DNA of 23,940 nucleotides. It comes from UBA9647 sp049522195 (GTDB lineage Bacteria; Bacteroidota; Ignavibacteria; UBA10030). The position numbers were made by a program, and so were the translations under genes. Location of the stretch: assembly GCA_049522195.1 (NCBI GenBank), contig JBEKOB010000068.1, positions 1 through 23,940 of the forward strand. The letters are read 5' to 3'. Below the pieces are notes generated by a model. That model was not told where the DNA came from. It saw only the letters and a list, made by a program, of their open reading frames with translations, and made no database searches. Positions 1 to 7,654 of the stretch are shown here, piece after piece; the stretch's first letter is position 1; the number at the start of each line of letters is the position of its first letter.

Positions 1-1
1 C

Positions 2-400
2 CTTCCGGAAGCTACAGATATGAAGTACACGAATGCCACATTGAAAGCTTCCAGTACTGATGGAACCCCTCTGGGGGATCCAAACTGGTTCGGAATAGCG
101 ACTGAGGTGAAGAAAGATCCGGGACTTCTGCCGCAACAATTCTCATTGTCGGCCGCGTATCCGAATCCGTTCAATCCTAGCACGAACATCCAGTACACCC
201 TGAATACTTCAGGTCTTACAAGCCTGACGGTGTACAATGTCCTCGGCCAACTCGTGAAGTCCATCGTTAACGACGTCTTCCAGAATGCAGGGGCGTACAA
301 GGTCACTGTCGATATGTCCAACCTGCCAAGCGGACTTTATGTGTACATCCTTGAACAAGGAAACAATCGGCTTGCTCAGAAAATGATGTTGCTGAAGTAA
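2..400 (+). CDS. C-terminal part of a T9SS-secreted protein (partial)
   Basis: The reading frame is open from the left edge, so the start lies outside the window; the first in-frame ATG (position 20) is probably internal. About the last 90 residues are a type IX secretion sorting domain. It begins with the YPNPFNPST motif, continues with the TSLTVYNVLGQLV strand and the NLPSGLYVYIL strand, and ends KMMLLK, as type A sorting domains do. In known systems this domain directs export through the T9SS, and it is usually removed when the cargo is anchored or released. The catalytic or binding part is missing, so the function cannot be told; the chitinase downstream has the same tail. A strong hairpin follows the stop codon, so this is probably the end of a transcription unit. 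Confidence 0.85.
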   Translation, partial: LPEATDMKYTNATLKASSTDGTPLGDPNWFGIATEVKKDPGLLPQQFSLSAAYPNPFNPSTNIQYTLNTSGLTSLTVYNVLGQLVKSIVNDVFQNAGAYKVTVDMSNLPSGLYVYILEQGNNRLAQKMMLLK

Positions 401-416
401 TTGCGTCAGGCGTTAT

Positions 417-446
417 CACAGGAGGCACACCCACGTGCCTCCTGTG
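417..446 (+). terminator. Hairpin, probable terminator after the T9SS gene
   Basis: A perfect 12-bp stem (CACAGGAGGCAC at 417-428 with GTGCCTCCTGTG at 435-446) encloses a 6-nt loop, 16 nt after the stop codon. The T-tract after it is poor (AATGTTATTTG), so termination is likely but may not be fully efficient. Confidence 0.65.
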
Positions 447-587
447 AATGTTATTTGATCATGGGGAACCGGTTTCCGATCCCTTTGATCCGTCGACTCA
501 TTCACCCGCAGTCTCACCTCATCACGGTGATGAGCCGTAGGTCGAAGAATGTAAAGAAGACAGAGCGGTATCCGAAGGCAGATAGTG

Positions 588-1991
588 ATGAAGAACTCGA
601 AAAGGCGCTTTGTCTTCCTTGTGATTCTCGTGGTCTCAACCTCGATGCTCCGGGCTCAGAACTATCGGGTTGTTGGGTACTATCCTATGTGGGCCCGAAC
701 AAGACTTCCCGCCTCGTCAGTGCAATACAGTTCTCTGACTCACATTAACCACGCCTTCGCGTGGCCGAATCCCGACGGGACTATCTCAGCGAGCGAAACG
801 AATGTCGATACCGCACTGATCAATGCAACACATCGGGCAGGCCGGAGAATTCTTCTTTCATTCGGTGGTGCCGGTGCGACACAAGCTGCCAACATTTCAC
901 TAGTTGTCGGTGATTCGCTTCTTCTTACAACCTTTATCAACAATGTCGTCGCTCGCGTTGCAATGTATCACTACGATGGTTTCGATCTCGATTGGGAAGG
1001 ACCCTCGACTCGCGCAGACAAAGCGAACGAAGTGAGTTTCGTGCAGCGATTGAGAGCGGCGTTTCAAGCAGTGGACTCGACGTGGCTCATCACGATGGCG
1101 ATCGGTATGTCAAACTGGTCGGATCAATGGCATGACTTCGCCGCGCTGACCCCTTCCGTGGATTGGTTCAATGCCATGGAGTATGATTTTCATGGCAGCT
1201 GGAGCCAGATCTCAGGGCATAATGCGCCGCTCTACGCAGGCACTGATCCGACGGGCGATCCTGATTATTATTCTGTCGACCAAAGTCTGCAGTACCTCAC
1301 TGTGACCCGGGGAATTCCCGCAGCCAAGCTCACGCTCGGCCTCCCGTTCTATGGGAAGTCCTTCGGGACGTCTTCTCTGTACGCACCCTACACAGGGGAG
1401 CAGGATTTGGCGTATCGGGATATCATCAATACTGTTCAGTCAAGCAATTGGACGTATGCCTGGGATGGTGCGTCCCAGGTTCCGTTCTATCGTTCGACTG
1501 CACCGCCAATGATCATCGTCCTTGATGATTCTGCATCGCTCGCACTCAAATGTCAGTACGCAAAAAGCAGGGGGCTCTCGGGCGTCATGATCTGGGAACT
1601 CAGCCAGGATGTCATTGGCCAGCGTCAGCCGCTCATGGATGTTGTGGGCAAGCAGATGATGAGGACAACTGGCATTGTCCAAGAGAGAAGCAAATCGTTG
1701 CCGGTGGGTTTGACTTTGTTCGATAATTATCCGAATCCGTTTAATCCAACAACAGCGATCAGCTTTCAGCTGCCTGCCGCGAGCGGAGGCGAGGGGTCGG
1801 CGGCCAGTGCTATTACACTGAAAGTAATCGACCTGCTGGGCAGAGAGGTGGCGACGCTGGTGGACGATGTTTGGCCCCCGGGTGCGTACACCGTCCGATG
1901 GGACGGATCATCGTATCGGAGCGGTGTGTATTTCTATCGTCTGCAAACACAAGGTATTGTTGCCACGAAGAAAATGCTTCTCGTCAAATGA
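588..1991 (+). CDS. GH18 chitinase with T9SS sorting domain
   Basis: Secreted family 18 glycoside hydrolase, predicted to cleave beta-1,4 bonds in chitin by substrate-assisted catalysis. Residues 1-24 are a signal peptide ending LRAQ. The barrel follows, with VVGYYPMW, then the catalytic motif DGFDLDWE at 130-137 (E137 as acid/base), MEYDFHG, GLPFYGKSF and GVMIWELSQD. The last ~90 residues are a T9SS sorting domain with NYPNPFNPTT and the ending KKMLLVK, so the enzyme should reach the cell surface or medium. The ATG at 588 is chosen; a GTG directly before it (585) gives one extra residue. The neighbours are a carrier, a second GH18, a GH94 and a GH3, which supports chitin as the substrate. 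Whether it is endo- or exo-acting cannot be told. Confidence 0.92.
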   Translation: MKNSKRRFVFLVILVVSTSMLRAQNYRVVGYYPMWARTRLPASSVQYSSLTHINHAFAWPNPDGTISASETNVDTALINATHRAGRRILLSFGGAGATQAANISLVVGDSLLLTTFINNVVARVAMYHYDGFDLDWEGPSTRADKANEVSFVQRLRAAFQAVDSTWLITMAIGMSNWSDQWHDFAALTPSVDWFNAMEYDFHGSWSQISGHNAPLYAGTDPTGDPDYYSVDQSLQYLTVTRGIPAAKLTLGLPFYGKSFGTSSLYAPYTGEQDLAYRDIINTVQSSNWTYAWDGASQVPFYRSTAPPMIIVLDDSASLALKCQYAKSRGLSGVMIWELSQDVIGQRQPLMDVVGKQMMRTTGIVQERSKSLPVGLTLFDNYPNPFNPTTAISFQLPAASGGEGSAASAITLKVIDLLGREVATLVDDVWPPGAYTVRWDGSSYRSGVYFYRLQTQGIVATKKMLLVK

Positions 1992-2084
1992 TAGGATTTG
2001 TTCGTATCCTCCATGGTTACTGCTGAGTCAGGAAAGCAGACGCGTCGACATAGAAGCTCAAACCGTACGTGAAGGAACAGTGGT

Positions 2085-3380
2085 ATGGCAAAGTTTGAAT
2101 CCAAACTCAGGCACCCTGCTCTGTGGGTACCGACACTCTATACCGCCGAGGGGCTCCCTTTCGTCATCGTCAATGTCGTTTCAGTCCTCATGTACAAAAG
2201 CCTGGGCCTGGCCGATGCGCAGATTGCCTTTTTCACAAGCCTTGTTACCATTCCATGGGCGCTGAAGCCGTTGTGGGGTCCGCTGATGGAGATGTTCAAG
2301 ACGAAGAAGCATTTCGTGCTGGCGACTCAGTTCCTCGGAGGTGTGACGTTTGGGCTTCTTGCTCTCTCGCTTCACCTTGCCGATTATTTTACCTGGACCA
2401 TTATTCTCTTCGGCATCGCAGCGATCAACTCTGCTATACACGACACCGCCGCGGACGGCGTCTACATCATCGTCCTCACTGACAAACAGCAAGCCGAGTA
2501 CGTCGGATGGCAAGGGGCGTTCTACAATGTGGCCAAAGTGCTCTCGCAGGGGGCATTCGTTTATCTGGCAGGTCGGCTCGAAAAAAGCATGGGAGTTGTG
2601 ACGGCTTGGACGATCGTGATGGGGATGTTTGGCGCGATCCTCATCCTGATGAGCATCTATCATTGGTACTTTCTTCCCACGGGCGGGAAATCGACGCAGG
2701 TGAAGACAATCAAAGAGACGCTTGCGACGTTCTGGGACGTCGTCTTGACCTTCTTCCGTAAGAAATACATCGTATGGGGAATTCTCTTTCTTGTTCTGTA
2801 TCGATTTGCCGAAGGCCAGGCCATCAAGATCGTTCCGCTCTTCATGCGCGCGGCCCGTGATCACGGCGGACTCGGCCTCTCCACGGAAGATGTCGGCATT
2901 CTGTATGGGTTCTTTCCGCCGCTCGCTTTCATTCTCGGTTCTGTGTTGTCGGGATACTTTTCCGCCCGACGTGGATTGCGCAAGTCGCTGATCGTTCTCT
3001 GTGCGTTCTTCAATATCCCGTTCGCCGTTTATGCGTTTCTTGCGATTGCACAGCCAACCGATTTTATCACCATTTCGGCAATGGTTGTCTTCGAATATTT
3101 TGGCTACGGATTTGGATTTGTCGGCCTCATTCTCTTTATGATGCAACAGATCGCCCCGGGGAAATACAAAATGGCGCATTACGCGTTTGCAACCTCTCTG
3201 ATGCAATTGGGATTCCTGATCCCGTCGATGATCAGCGGCTTTGTCAGCGATTTTCTTGGATACAGAGAGTTCTTCATCTGGGTCATGATTGCCACAATCC
3301 CCTCATTCCTGATCACGTGGTTCGTCCCATTCCGCGATACGAAGGCAGATGAGCCTATTCAATCTGCAGCACAAGCATGA
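2085..3380 (+). CDS. PAT/AmpG-type MFS transporter, probable chito-oligosaccharide importer
   Basis: A 431-residue inner-membrane protein with about 12 hydrophobic segments. It belongs to the major facilitator superfamily and resembles the PAT group (AmpG muropeptide permease and relatives): LKPLWGPLMEMF in the loop after helix 2, and HDTAADG at 119-125 where AmpG has a QDIAxDA-type motif. AmpG carries GlcNAc-anhydroMurNAc. Here the gene lies between two chitinases and just before a chitobiose phosphorylase, so uptake of GlcNAc disaccharide is the inferred role; muropeptide recycling is the alternative. A good ribosome binding site (AAGGA, 8-nt spacer) fixes the ATG. The stop overlaps the next start as ATGA, which indicates translational coupling with the second chitinase. 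Confidence 0.85.
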   Translation: MAKFESKLRHPALWVPTLYTAEGLPFVIVNVVSVLMYKSLGLADAQIAFFTSLVTIPWALKPLWGPLMEMFKTKKHFVLATQFLGGVTFGLLALSLHLADYFTWTIILFGIAAINSAIHDTAADGVYIIVLTDKQQAEYVGWQGAFYNVAKVLSQGAFVYLAGRLEKSMGVVTAWTIVMGMFGAILILMSIYHWYFLPTGGKSTQVKTIKETLATFWDVVLTFFRKKYIVWGILFLVLYRFAEGQAIKIVPLFMRAARDHGGLGLSTEDVGILYGFFPPLAFILGSVLSGYFSARRGLRKSLIVLCAFFNIPFAVYAFLAIAQPTDFITISAMVVFEYFGYGFGFVGLILFMMQQIAPGKYKMAHYAFATSLMQLGFLIPSMISGFVSDFLGYREFFIWVMIATIPSFLITWFVPFRDTKADEPIQSAAQA

Positions 3381-4579
3381 ATACGATGAAAAGCGTGAGG
3401 AACTGGATTTGCCTGCTTTCGCTGCTACTAGCAGCCTCATCCATCATGGCACAGAGGAAAGAGATCGTCGGCTACTATCCCTCCTGGAAATGGGATGCCC
3501 GGAGCACAGTCATGACGCCTGCCAGAATCCCGTTCGGAAAACTTACGATGATCAACTACGCATTCTTCTATCCCATGCCGGATGGGCGACTTGTCGGTCG
3601 CGATACGGTCGGGGATGAAATATTTCTGAGAGGAGAACGGGACATCGAGAAGCGCACGTACAAGCCGGGCACGGCTCTCGTCGAGCTTGCTCACCGGCAT
3701 GGTGTCAAAGTATTGCTCTCCGTCGGAGGCTGGGAAGACTCATCGAACTTTCCGGAGGTTGCTGCGAGTGAGACGAAGACGGAGCAATTCGCGCATTCCT
3801 GTATTAGCAAAATCCGCGAGTACGACTTCGACGGCATCGACATCGACTGGGAATACCCCGGTTACGTCGATCACAAGGGAACTCCAGAGGATAGGCAGAA
3901 TCTGACTTTGCTGCTCAAGATCACTCGCGATTCTTTGACGGCGCATGGGATTCGAACGGGCAAGAAACTCCTCCTGACAGCGGCTCTCCCCGCTGGAGCA
4001 TCGAACCTGTCCAATTTCGATTTGGAGAAGGTGACAGATCTACTCGACATGCTCAATGTGATGACGTACGATCTGAGTGGGACCTGGGATCCTGTCAGCG
4101 GACACAACGCACCGTTGTTCTCTCCCAACGACAGTGACAGCTCGCGTAACATCGACGCCGCATTCAGACTGTTCACGGTTACGCACAAGGTGCCTGCCTC
4201 AAAGGTCAACATCGGAGTCCCTTTTTATGGACATACATTTGCCAATTGCACAGCGCCATATGCGTCACACTCCGGTCCTGACACGGTTCATTTTTCAGCC
4301 CACGGGTGTTTCTACTACGACATCGTTCACTCGATGGACAAGTTTACGCGTTTCTGGGATGACCGGGCAAAAGTGCCATACCTTGTCAGCCAGGAGTGGA
4401 AAACCTTTATTTCATACGACGACGAAGAGTCGGTCGGGCACAAAGCGCAGTACGTTCTGGATAAGAATGCCGGAGGGGTGATTGTCTGGGAAATCACCGG
4501 AGACTCTATGCCGGACGGAGGGACGCCGCTTCTCGATGTTATCTCGAGGAAGTTCGGCGCAGCCGAGAAAAAGCAATAG
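3377..4579 (+). CDS. GH18 chitinase without T9SS tail
   Basis: A 400-residue family 18 glycoside hydrolase. The N-terminal signal peptide ends near SSIMAQ (residue 25). The barrel shows EIVGYYPSW, VLLSVGGWEDS (the SxGG strand), DGIDIDWE at 152-159 with E159 as catalytic acid, the MTYDLSG strand, GVPFYGHTF and GGVIVWEITGD near the end. Unlike the first chitinase it stops straight after the barrel, so it should stay in the periplasm, or be surface-bound by another route, where it could shorten oligosaccharides before uptake. It overlaps the transporter gene by 4 nt. A second ATG three codons later (3386) is an alternative start; neither has a strong Shine-Dalgarno sequence, which fits translational coupling. 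It is followed 42 nt later by the GH94 gene. Confidence 0.92.
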   Translation: MNTMKSVRNWICLLSLLLAASSIMAQRKEIVGYYPSWKWDARSTVMTPARIPFGKLTMINYAFFYPMPDGRLVGRDTVGDEIFLRGERDIEKRTYKPGTALVELAHRHGVKVLLSVGGWEDSSNFPEVAASETKTEQFAHSCISKIREYDFDGIDIDWEYPGYVDHKGTPEDRQNLTLLLKITRDSLTAHGIRTGKKLLLTAALPAGASNLSNFDLEKVTDLLDMLNVMTYDLSGTWDPVSGHNAPLFSPNDSDSSRNIDAAFRLFTVTHKVPASKVNIGVPFYGHTFANCTAPYASHSGPDTVHFSAHGCFYYDIVHSMDKFTRFWDDRAKVPYLVSQEWKTFISYDDEESVGHKAQYVLDKNAGGVIVWEITGDSMPDGGTPLLDVISRKFGAAEKKQ

Positions 4580-4621
4580 GGACAACCCAGAAGTGGATCC
4601 TGACAACAAAAGGAAGATGCA

Positions 4622-7018
4622 ATGCGATATGGTTTTTTTGATGACGACAACCGTGAGTATGTGATTGATCGACCCGATGTTCCTGTTTCATGGACCAACT
4701 ACATTGGTGTGAAGGACCTCTGTACGGTCCTTTCGCACAATGCCGGAGGATATTCATTTTATAAATCTGCGGAACATCACCGCATCACCCGTTTTCGCCA
4801 AAATGGCGTCCCGCTCGATCGCCCGGGGCACTATGTCTACGTCCGCGATGATGAGACGGGTGAATACTGGTCCGTGTCCTGGCAACCCGTCGGAAAGGAC
4901 TTAGGCAAAGCGAAATACGAATGCCGTCACGGCCTGTCCTACTCCAGGTTTCGCGCGGACTATCAGGGAATCGAAGCCGAGCAACTGATCTTCATCCCCC
5001 TTGAAGATGATGTCGAGTTGTGGGATGTGAAGATCCGGAATTCGAGCAACAGGCCGAGAAAACTCAGCGTGTTCTCGTATGTCGAGTTTTCGTTTCATCA
5101 TATAGAAATCGACAATCAGAACCTCCAAATGTCGCTTTATGCGAGCGGCTCGAGCTACGCCGACGGTATTGTCGAGTACGACTTCTTTTATGAGCCCTGG
5201 ACCTACCACTATTTTACGTCGAGCTTTGATCCCGACTCGTATGATTGTCTTCGTGACCGGTTTCTCGGCTCCTACAGGACGGAAACAAACCCGATTGCGG
5301 TCGAGAAGGGTAACTGCAGTAACTCCAGTGAGCTGGGAGGAAACCATTGCGCCTCGCTGCACAAGCGGTTCACGCTTGGAGCAGGAAAGGAAGCGCGATT
5401 TGTTTTCATGCTCGGCGTGGGGGATCGGGCTGCAGGAAAAACGATCCGGAAAAAGTACTCCGATCTCTCGTCGGTAGATCGGGCCTTCATGGACCTCAAG
5501 GCGTATTGGAAGAGGAAGCTGGACGTCTTCCAATGCAAGACCCCGAACGTCGGACTGAATTCCATGATTAATACCTGGTCACTTCTCCAGGCAGAGACGT
5601 GCGTTGTGTGGTCGCGATTCGCTTCGTTCATCGAGGTAGGTGGTCGAGCGGGCCTCGGGTATAGAGATACCTCCCAGGACGTTATGGCTGTTCCACATAC
5701 GAATCCCGATAAATGCAGGGAGCGCATGATCGAATTGTTGCATGGACAGGTCAGTGCGGGATACGGCCTGCATCTGTTCGATCCGGATGTGTTCAAGCCA
5801 AAAGAAGACAAGCTTCCCGGTGTCAAATTGCCGACAGTCGTTCCGACTCCCAGCGCGGCGGACATCATTCATGGAATGGAAGACGTCTGTTCTGACGATG
5901 CGCTGTGGATCATCGCATCGGTCTGTGAGTATGTGAAAGAAACCGGGGACGTCCCGTTTTTCGACACCGTGATCCCGTTTGCCGACAAAGGCGAAGGGAC
6001 AGTATACGAACACCTGAAGCGTTCACTTGATTTTTCCGCGAAACAGGTCGGGCCGAACGGCATCTGCCTCGGGCTCCGTGCTGATTGGAACGACTGCCTG
6101 AACCTGGGGGGTGGTCAGAGTGCCATGGTGTCGTTTATGCATTTCTGGGCTCTTCAGGAATTCATCGCTGCCGCGCAATTTCTCGGCCGCATGAACGACG
6201 TGCAGCACTATACGGCAATGGCGGAAAAAGTGCGCGAAGCATGCGAACGGGAACTCTGGGACGGAGATTGGTACAGCCGGGGGGTGACCAGGGCCGGTAT
6301 CAAAATCGGGTCGAAGAACAATGACGAAGGGAAGATTTTTCTTGAAAGCAATAGCTGGGCGGCACTCTCCGGAGCTGCTTCTCCTGACCGGGCGCGGCGA
6401 GCAATGGACGCGGTCCACAAGTACCTTGCTTCTCCCTTTGGCATTCACCTGGTTTGGCCGACGTATACGAAACCGAACGATGACATCGGATATGTGACGC
6501 GGGTTTATAGGGGGATCAAAGAAAACGGTGCAATCTTCAGCCATCCTAATCCGTGGGCGATGATCGCGGAATGCAAGCTCGGAAGGGGAGATCTTGCCAT
6601 GAAACTCTACGACGCACTTCTTCCGTACAACCAAAACGATGCTATTGAGGTCCGCGAGGCCGAACCGTATTCCTACTGCCAGTTCATCATGGGCAAGGAT
6701 CACACGGCGTACGGGCGGGCACGGCACCCGTGGCTGACCGGAAGCGCTGGGTGGGCATACACTGCGGCAACACACTGGATCCTGGGTGTCAGACCCGATT
6801 ACGACAGCCTCGTCCTTGATCCTTGTATCCCTGCATCATGGAGAGAGTTTGAGATTGTGCGACGTTGGCGCGGGGCTACATATAATATCATCGTGAAAAA
6901 CCCGGATGGCGTTCAGAAGGGAGTAAAATCAGTCACTCTGAACGGTCAGAAAGCGAGCAAGTTAATCCCTCAACAACAGCTGGGCTCATCTCATGATATC
7001 GTCGTAGTGATGGGATGA
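4622..7018 (+). CDS. chbP: GH94 chitobiose (N,N'-diacetylchitobiose) phosphorylase
   Basis: A 798-residue cytosolic enzyme with no signal peptide. It should split N,N'-diacetylchitobiose with phosphate into GlcNAc-1-phosphate and GlcNAc, saving one ATP. Length and sequence closely follow the Vibrio chitobiose phosphorylases as I remember them: N-terminal YGFFDDDNREYVI, WTNYIGV, SHNAGGYSFY, RPGHYVYVRDDETG, CVVWSRFASFIEVGGRAGLG, LRADWNDCLNLGGG, ENGAIFSHPNPWA and HPWLTGSAGWAY. The general acid of the family falls in RADWND, here D491. Cellobiose phosphorylases are the main alternative in GH94, but the overall match and the flanking chitinases favour chitobiose. AAGGAAG lies 6 nt before the ATG. 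It is the last clear metabolic gene of the plus-strand chitin operon. Confidence 0.93.
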   Translation: MRYGFFDDDNREYVIDRPDVPVSWTNYIGVKDLCTVLSHNAGGYSFYKSAEHHRITRFRQNGVPLDRPGHYVYVRDDETGEYWSVSWQPVGKDLGKAKYECRHGLSYSRFRADYQGIEAEQLIFIPLEDDVELWDVKIRNSSNRPRKLSVFSYVEFSFHHIEIDNQNLQMSLYASGSSYADGIVEYDFFYEPWTYHYFTSSFDPDSYDCLRDRFLGSYRTETNPIAVEKGNCSNSSELGGNHCASLHKRFTLGAGKEARFVFMLGVGDRAAGKTIRKKYSDLSSVDRAFMDLKAYWKRKLDVFQCKTPNVGLNSMINTWSLLQAETCVVWSRFASFIEVGGRAGLGYRDTSQDVMAVPHTNPDKCRERMIELLHGQVSAGYGLHLFDPDVFKPKEDKLPGVKLPTVVPTPSAADIIHGMEDVCSDDALWIIASVCEYVKETGDVPFFDTVIPFADKGEGTVYEHLKRSLDFSAKQVGPNGICLGLRADWNDCLNLGGGQSAMVSFMHFWALQEFIAAAQFLGRMNDVQHYTAMAEKVREACERELWDGDWYSRGVTRAGIKIGSKNNDEGKIFLESNSWAALSGAASPDRARRAMDAVHKYLASPFGIHLVWPTYTKPNDDIGYVTRVYRGIKENGAIFSHPNPWAMIAECKLGRGDLAMKLYDALLPYNQNDAIEVREAEPYSYCQFIMGKDHTAYGRARHPWLTGSAGWAYTAATHWILGVRPDYDSLVLDPCIPASWREFEIVRRWRGATYNIIVKNPDGVQKGVKSVTLNGQKASKLIPQQQLGSSHDIVVVMG

Positions 7019-7095
7019 TCTGAAGGACCTACAAGCTGAGGGTAGCCTCTCCATGAGTTTTTGATTATCTTCGGAGAGGGAAGAAGGAAAGAACC

Positions 7096-7614
7096 ATGCG
7101 ACAATCCTGCATTCGTACGATCTGTTTTGCCGGCCTGTTGCTGCTGATCGTCGCCGGACCCGCGTCCTCACAGAAGACATCGCCCGCCAGGATCCCCAAT
7201 GGGTTCTATGCGGTATTGATTGAAGCAAATTCACGCGATGAAGCACGGACGGATAGCATTCCGAATATCGTGCTTGTCTACGACGGCAAGTACGTTGACT
7301 CCATCCAGTCCGCGTCTCCAAGCTATGTCGCTCTCGACACGACATTTTTCGTCCCACTTGTCCTCGAAGGCTCTCCCACCACAAACAAGGACGGGAACGG
7401 GCGCACGCTGTTGGGCGTAACCCTCTCCAGGAAGTACATCAGGACACTTGAAGATTTTACGAAGGCGCATCTGGGGGGAAGGGTGGCAATTGTGCTCGAC
7501 GGTGAGATCATCACCATGCACAAGATTCGAAGCGTCATCAGCGAGGGGAAAATCCAGATAACGCGTTGCTACGACAACGCGTGTGAAGTACTCCTGTCAA
7601 AACTCACTCAGTAG
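7096..7614 (+). CDS. Small exported protein with SecD P1-head-like domain
   Basis: A 172-residue protein. Residues 1-26 form a signal peptide (hydrophobic stretch AGLLLLIVAG, cleavage near SSQ). Residues about 105-170 resemble the head part of the SecD/SecDF periplasmic P1 domain: LGVTLSRKYIRTLEDFTKAH, then GGRVAIVLDGEIIT and an IRSVISEGKIQIT strand, like the NVGKRLAIVLDGxVxSAPxI region of SecD. None of the SecD membrane helices are present, so it is not SecD itself; the role is unknown. Such head modules also occur alone in secreted proteins. The ATG has AAGGA 7 nt upstream. It lies 77 nt after the GH94 gene on the same strand, possibly in the same operon, and converges with the GH3 gene. 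Confidence 0.7.
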   Translation: MRQSCIRTICFAGLLLLIVAGPASSQKTSPARIPNGFYAVLIEANSRDEARTDSIPNIVLVYDGKYVDSIQSASPSYVALDTTFFVPLVLEGSPTTNKDGNGRTLLGVTLSRKYIRTLEDFTKAHLGGRVAIVLDGEIITMHKIRSVISEGKIQITRCYDNACEVLLSKLTQ

Positions 7615-7654
7615 GGGTGTGCCTTTTCAACACCTATTGAAATATCCACCCATC

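Noticed and set aside
2181..3206. 341-codon open frame on the minus strand
   Set aside because: It lies wholly inside the MFS transporter gene in antisense, the product is charged and repetitive with no family resemblance, and no ribosome binding site supports it.
3449..3470. TGGCAC occurrences in coding sequence as further sigma-54 sites
   Set aside because: Here and in the array genes the match comes from the ATGGCACA codons at the signal peptide end; no -12 half follows at the right distance.
7048..7081. Inverted repeat CCTCTCC...GGAGAGG before the SecD-head-like gene
   Set aside because: Only 7 bp with a loop of about 20 nt and no T-tract after it; too weak to call a terminator or operator.
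7615..7654. Possible bidirectional terminator between the convergent genes
   Set aside because: Only a 5-6 bp stem (GGTGT/ACACC) without a run of T on either side.
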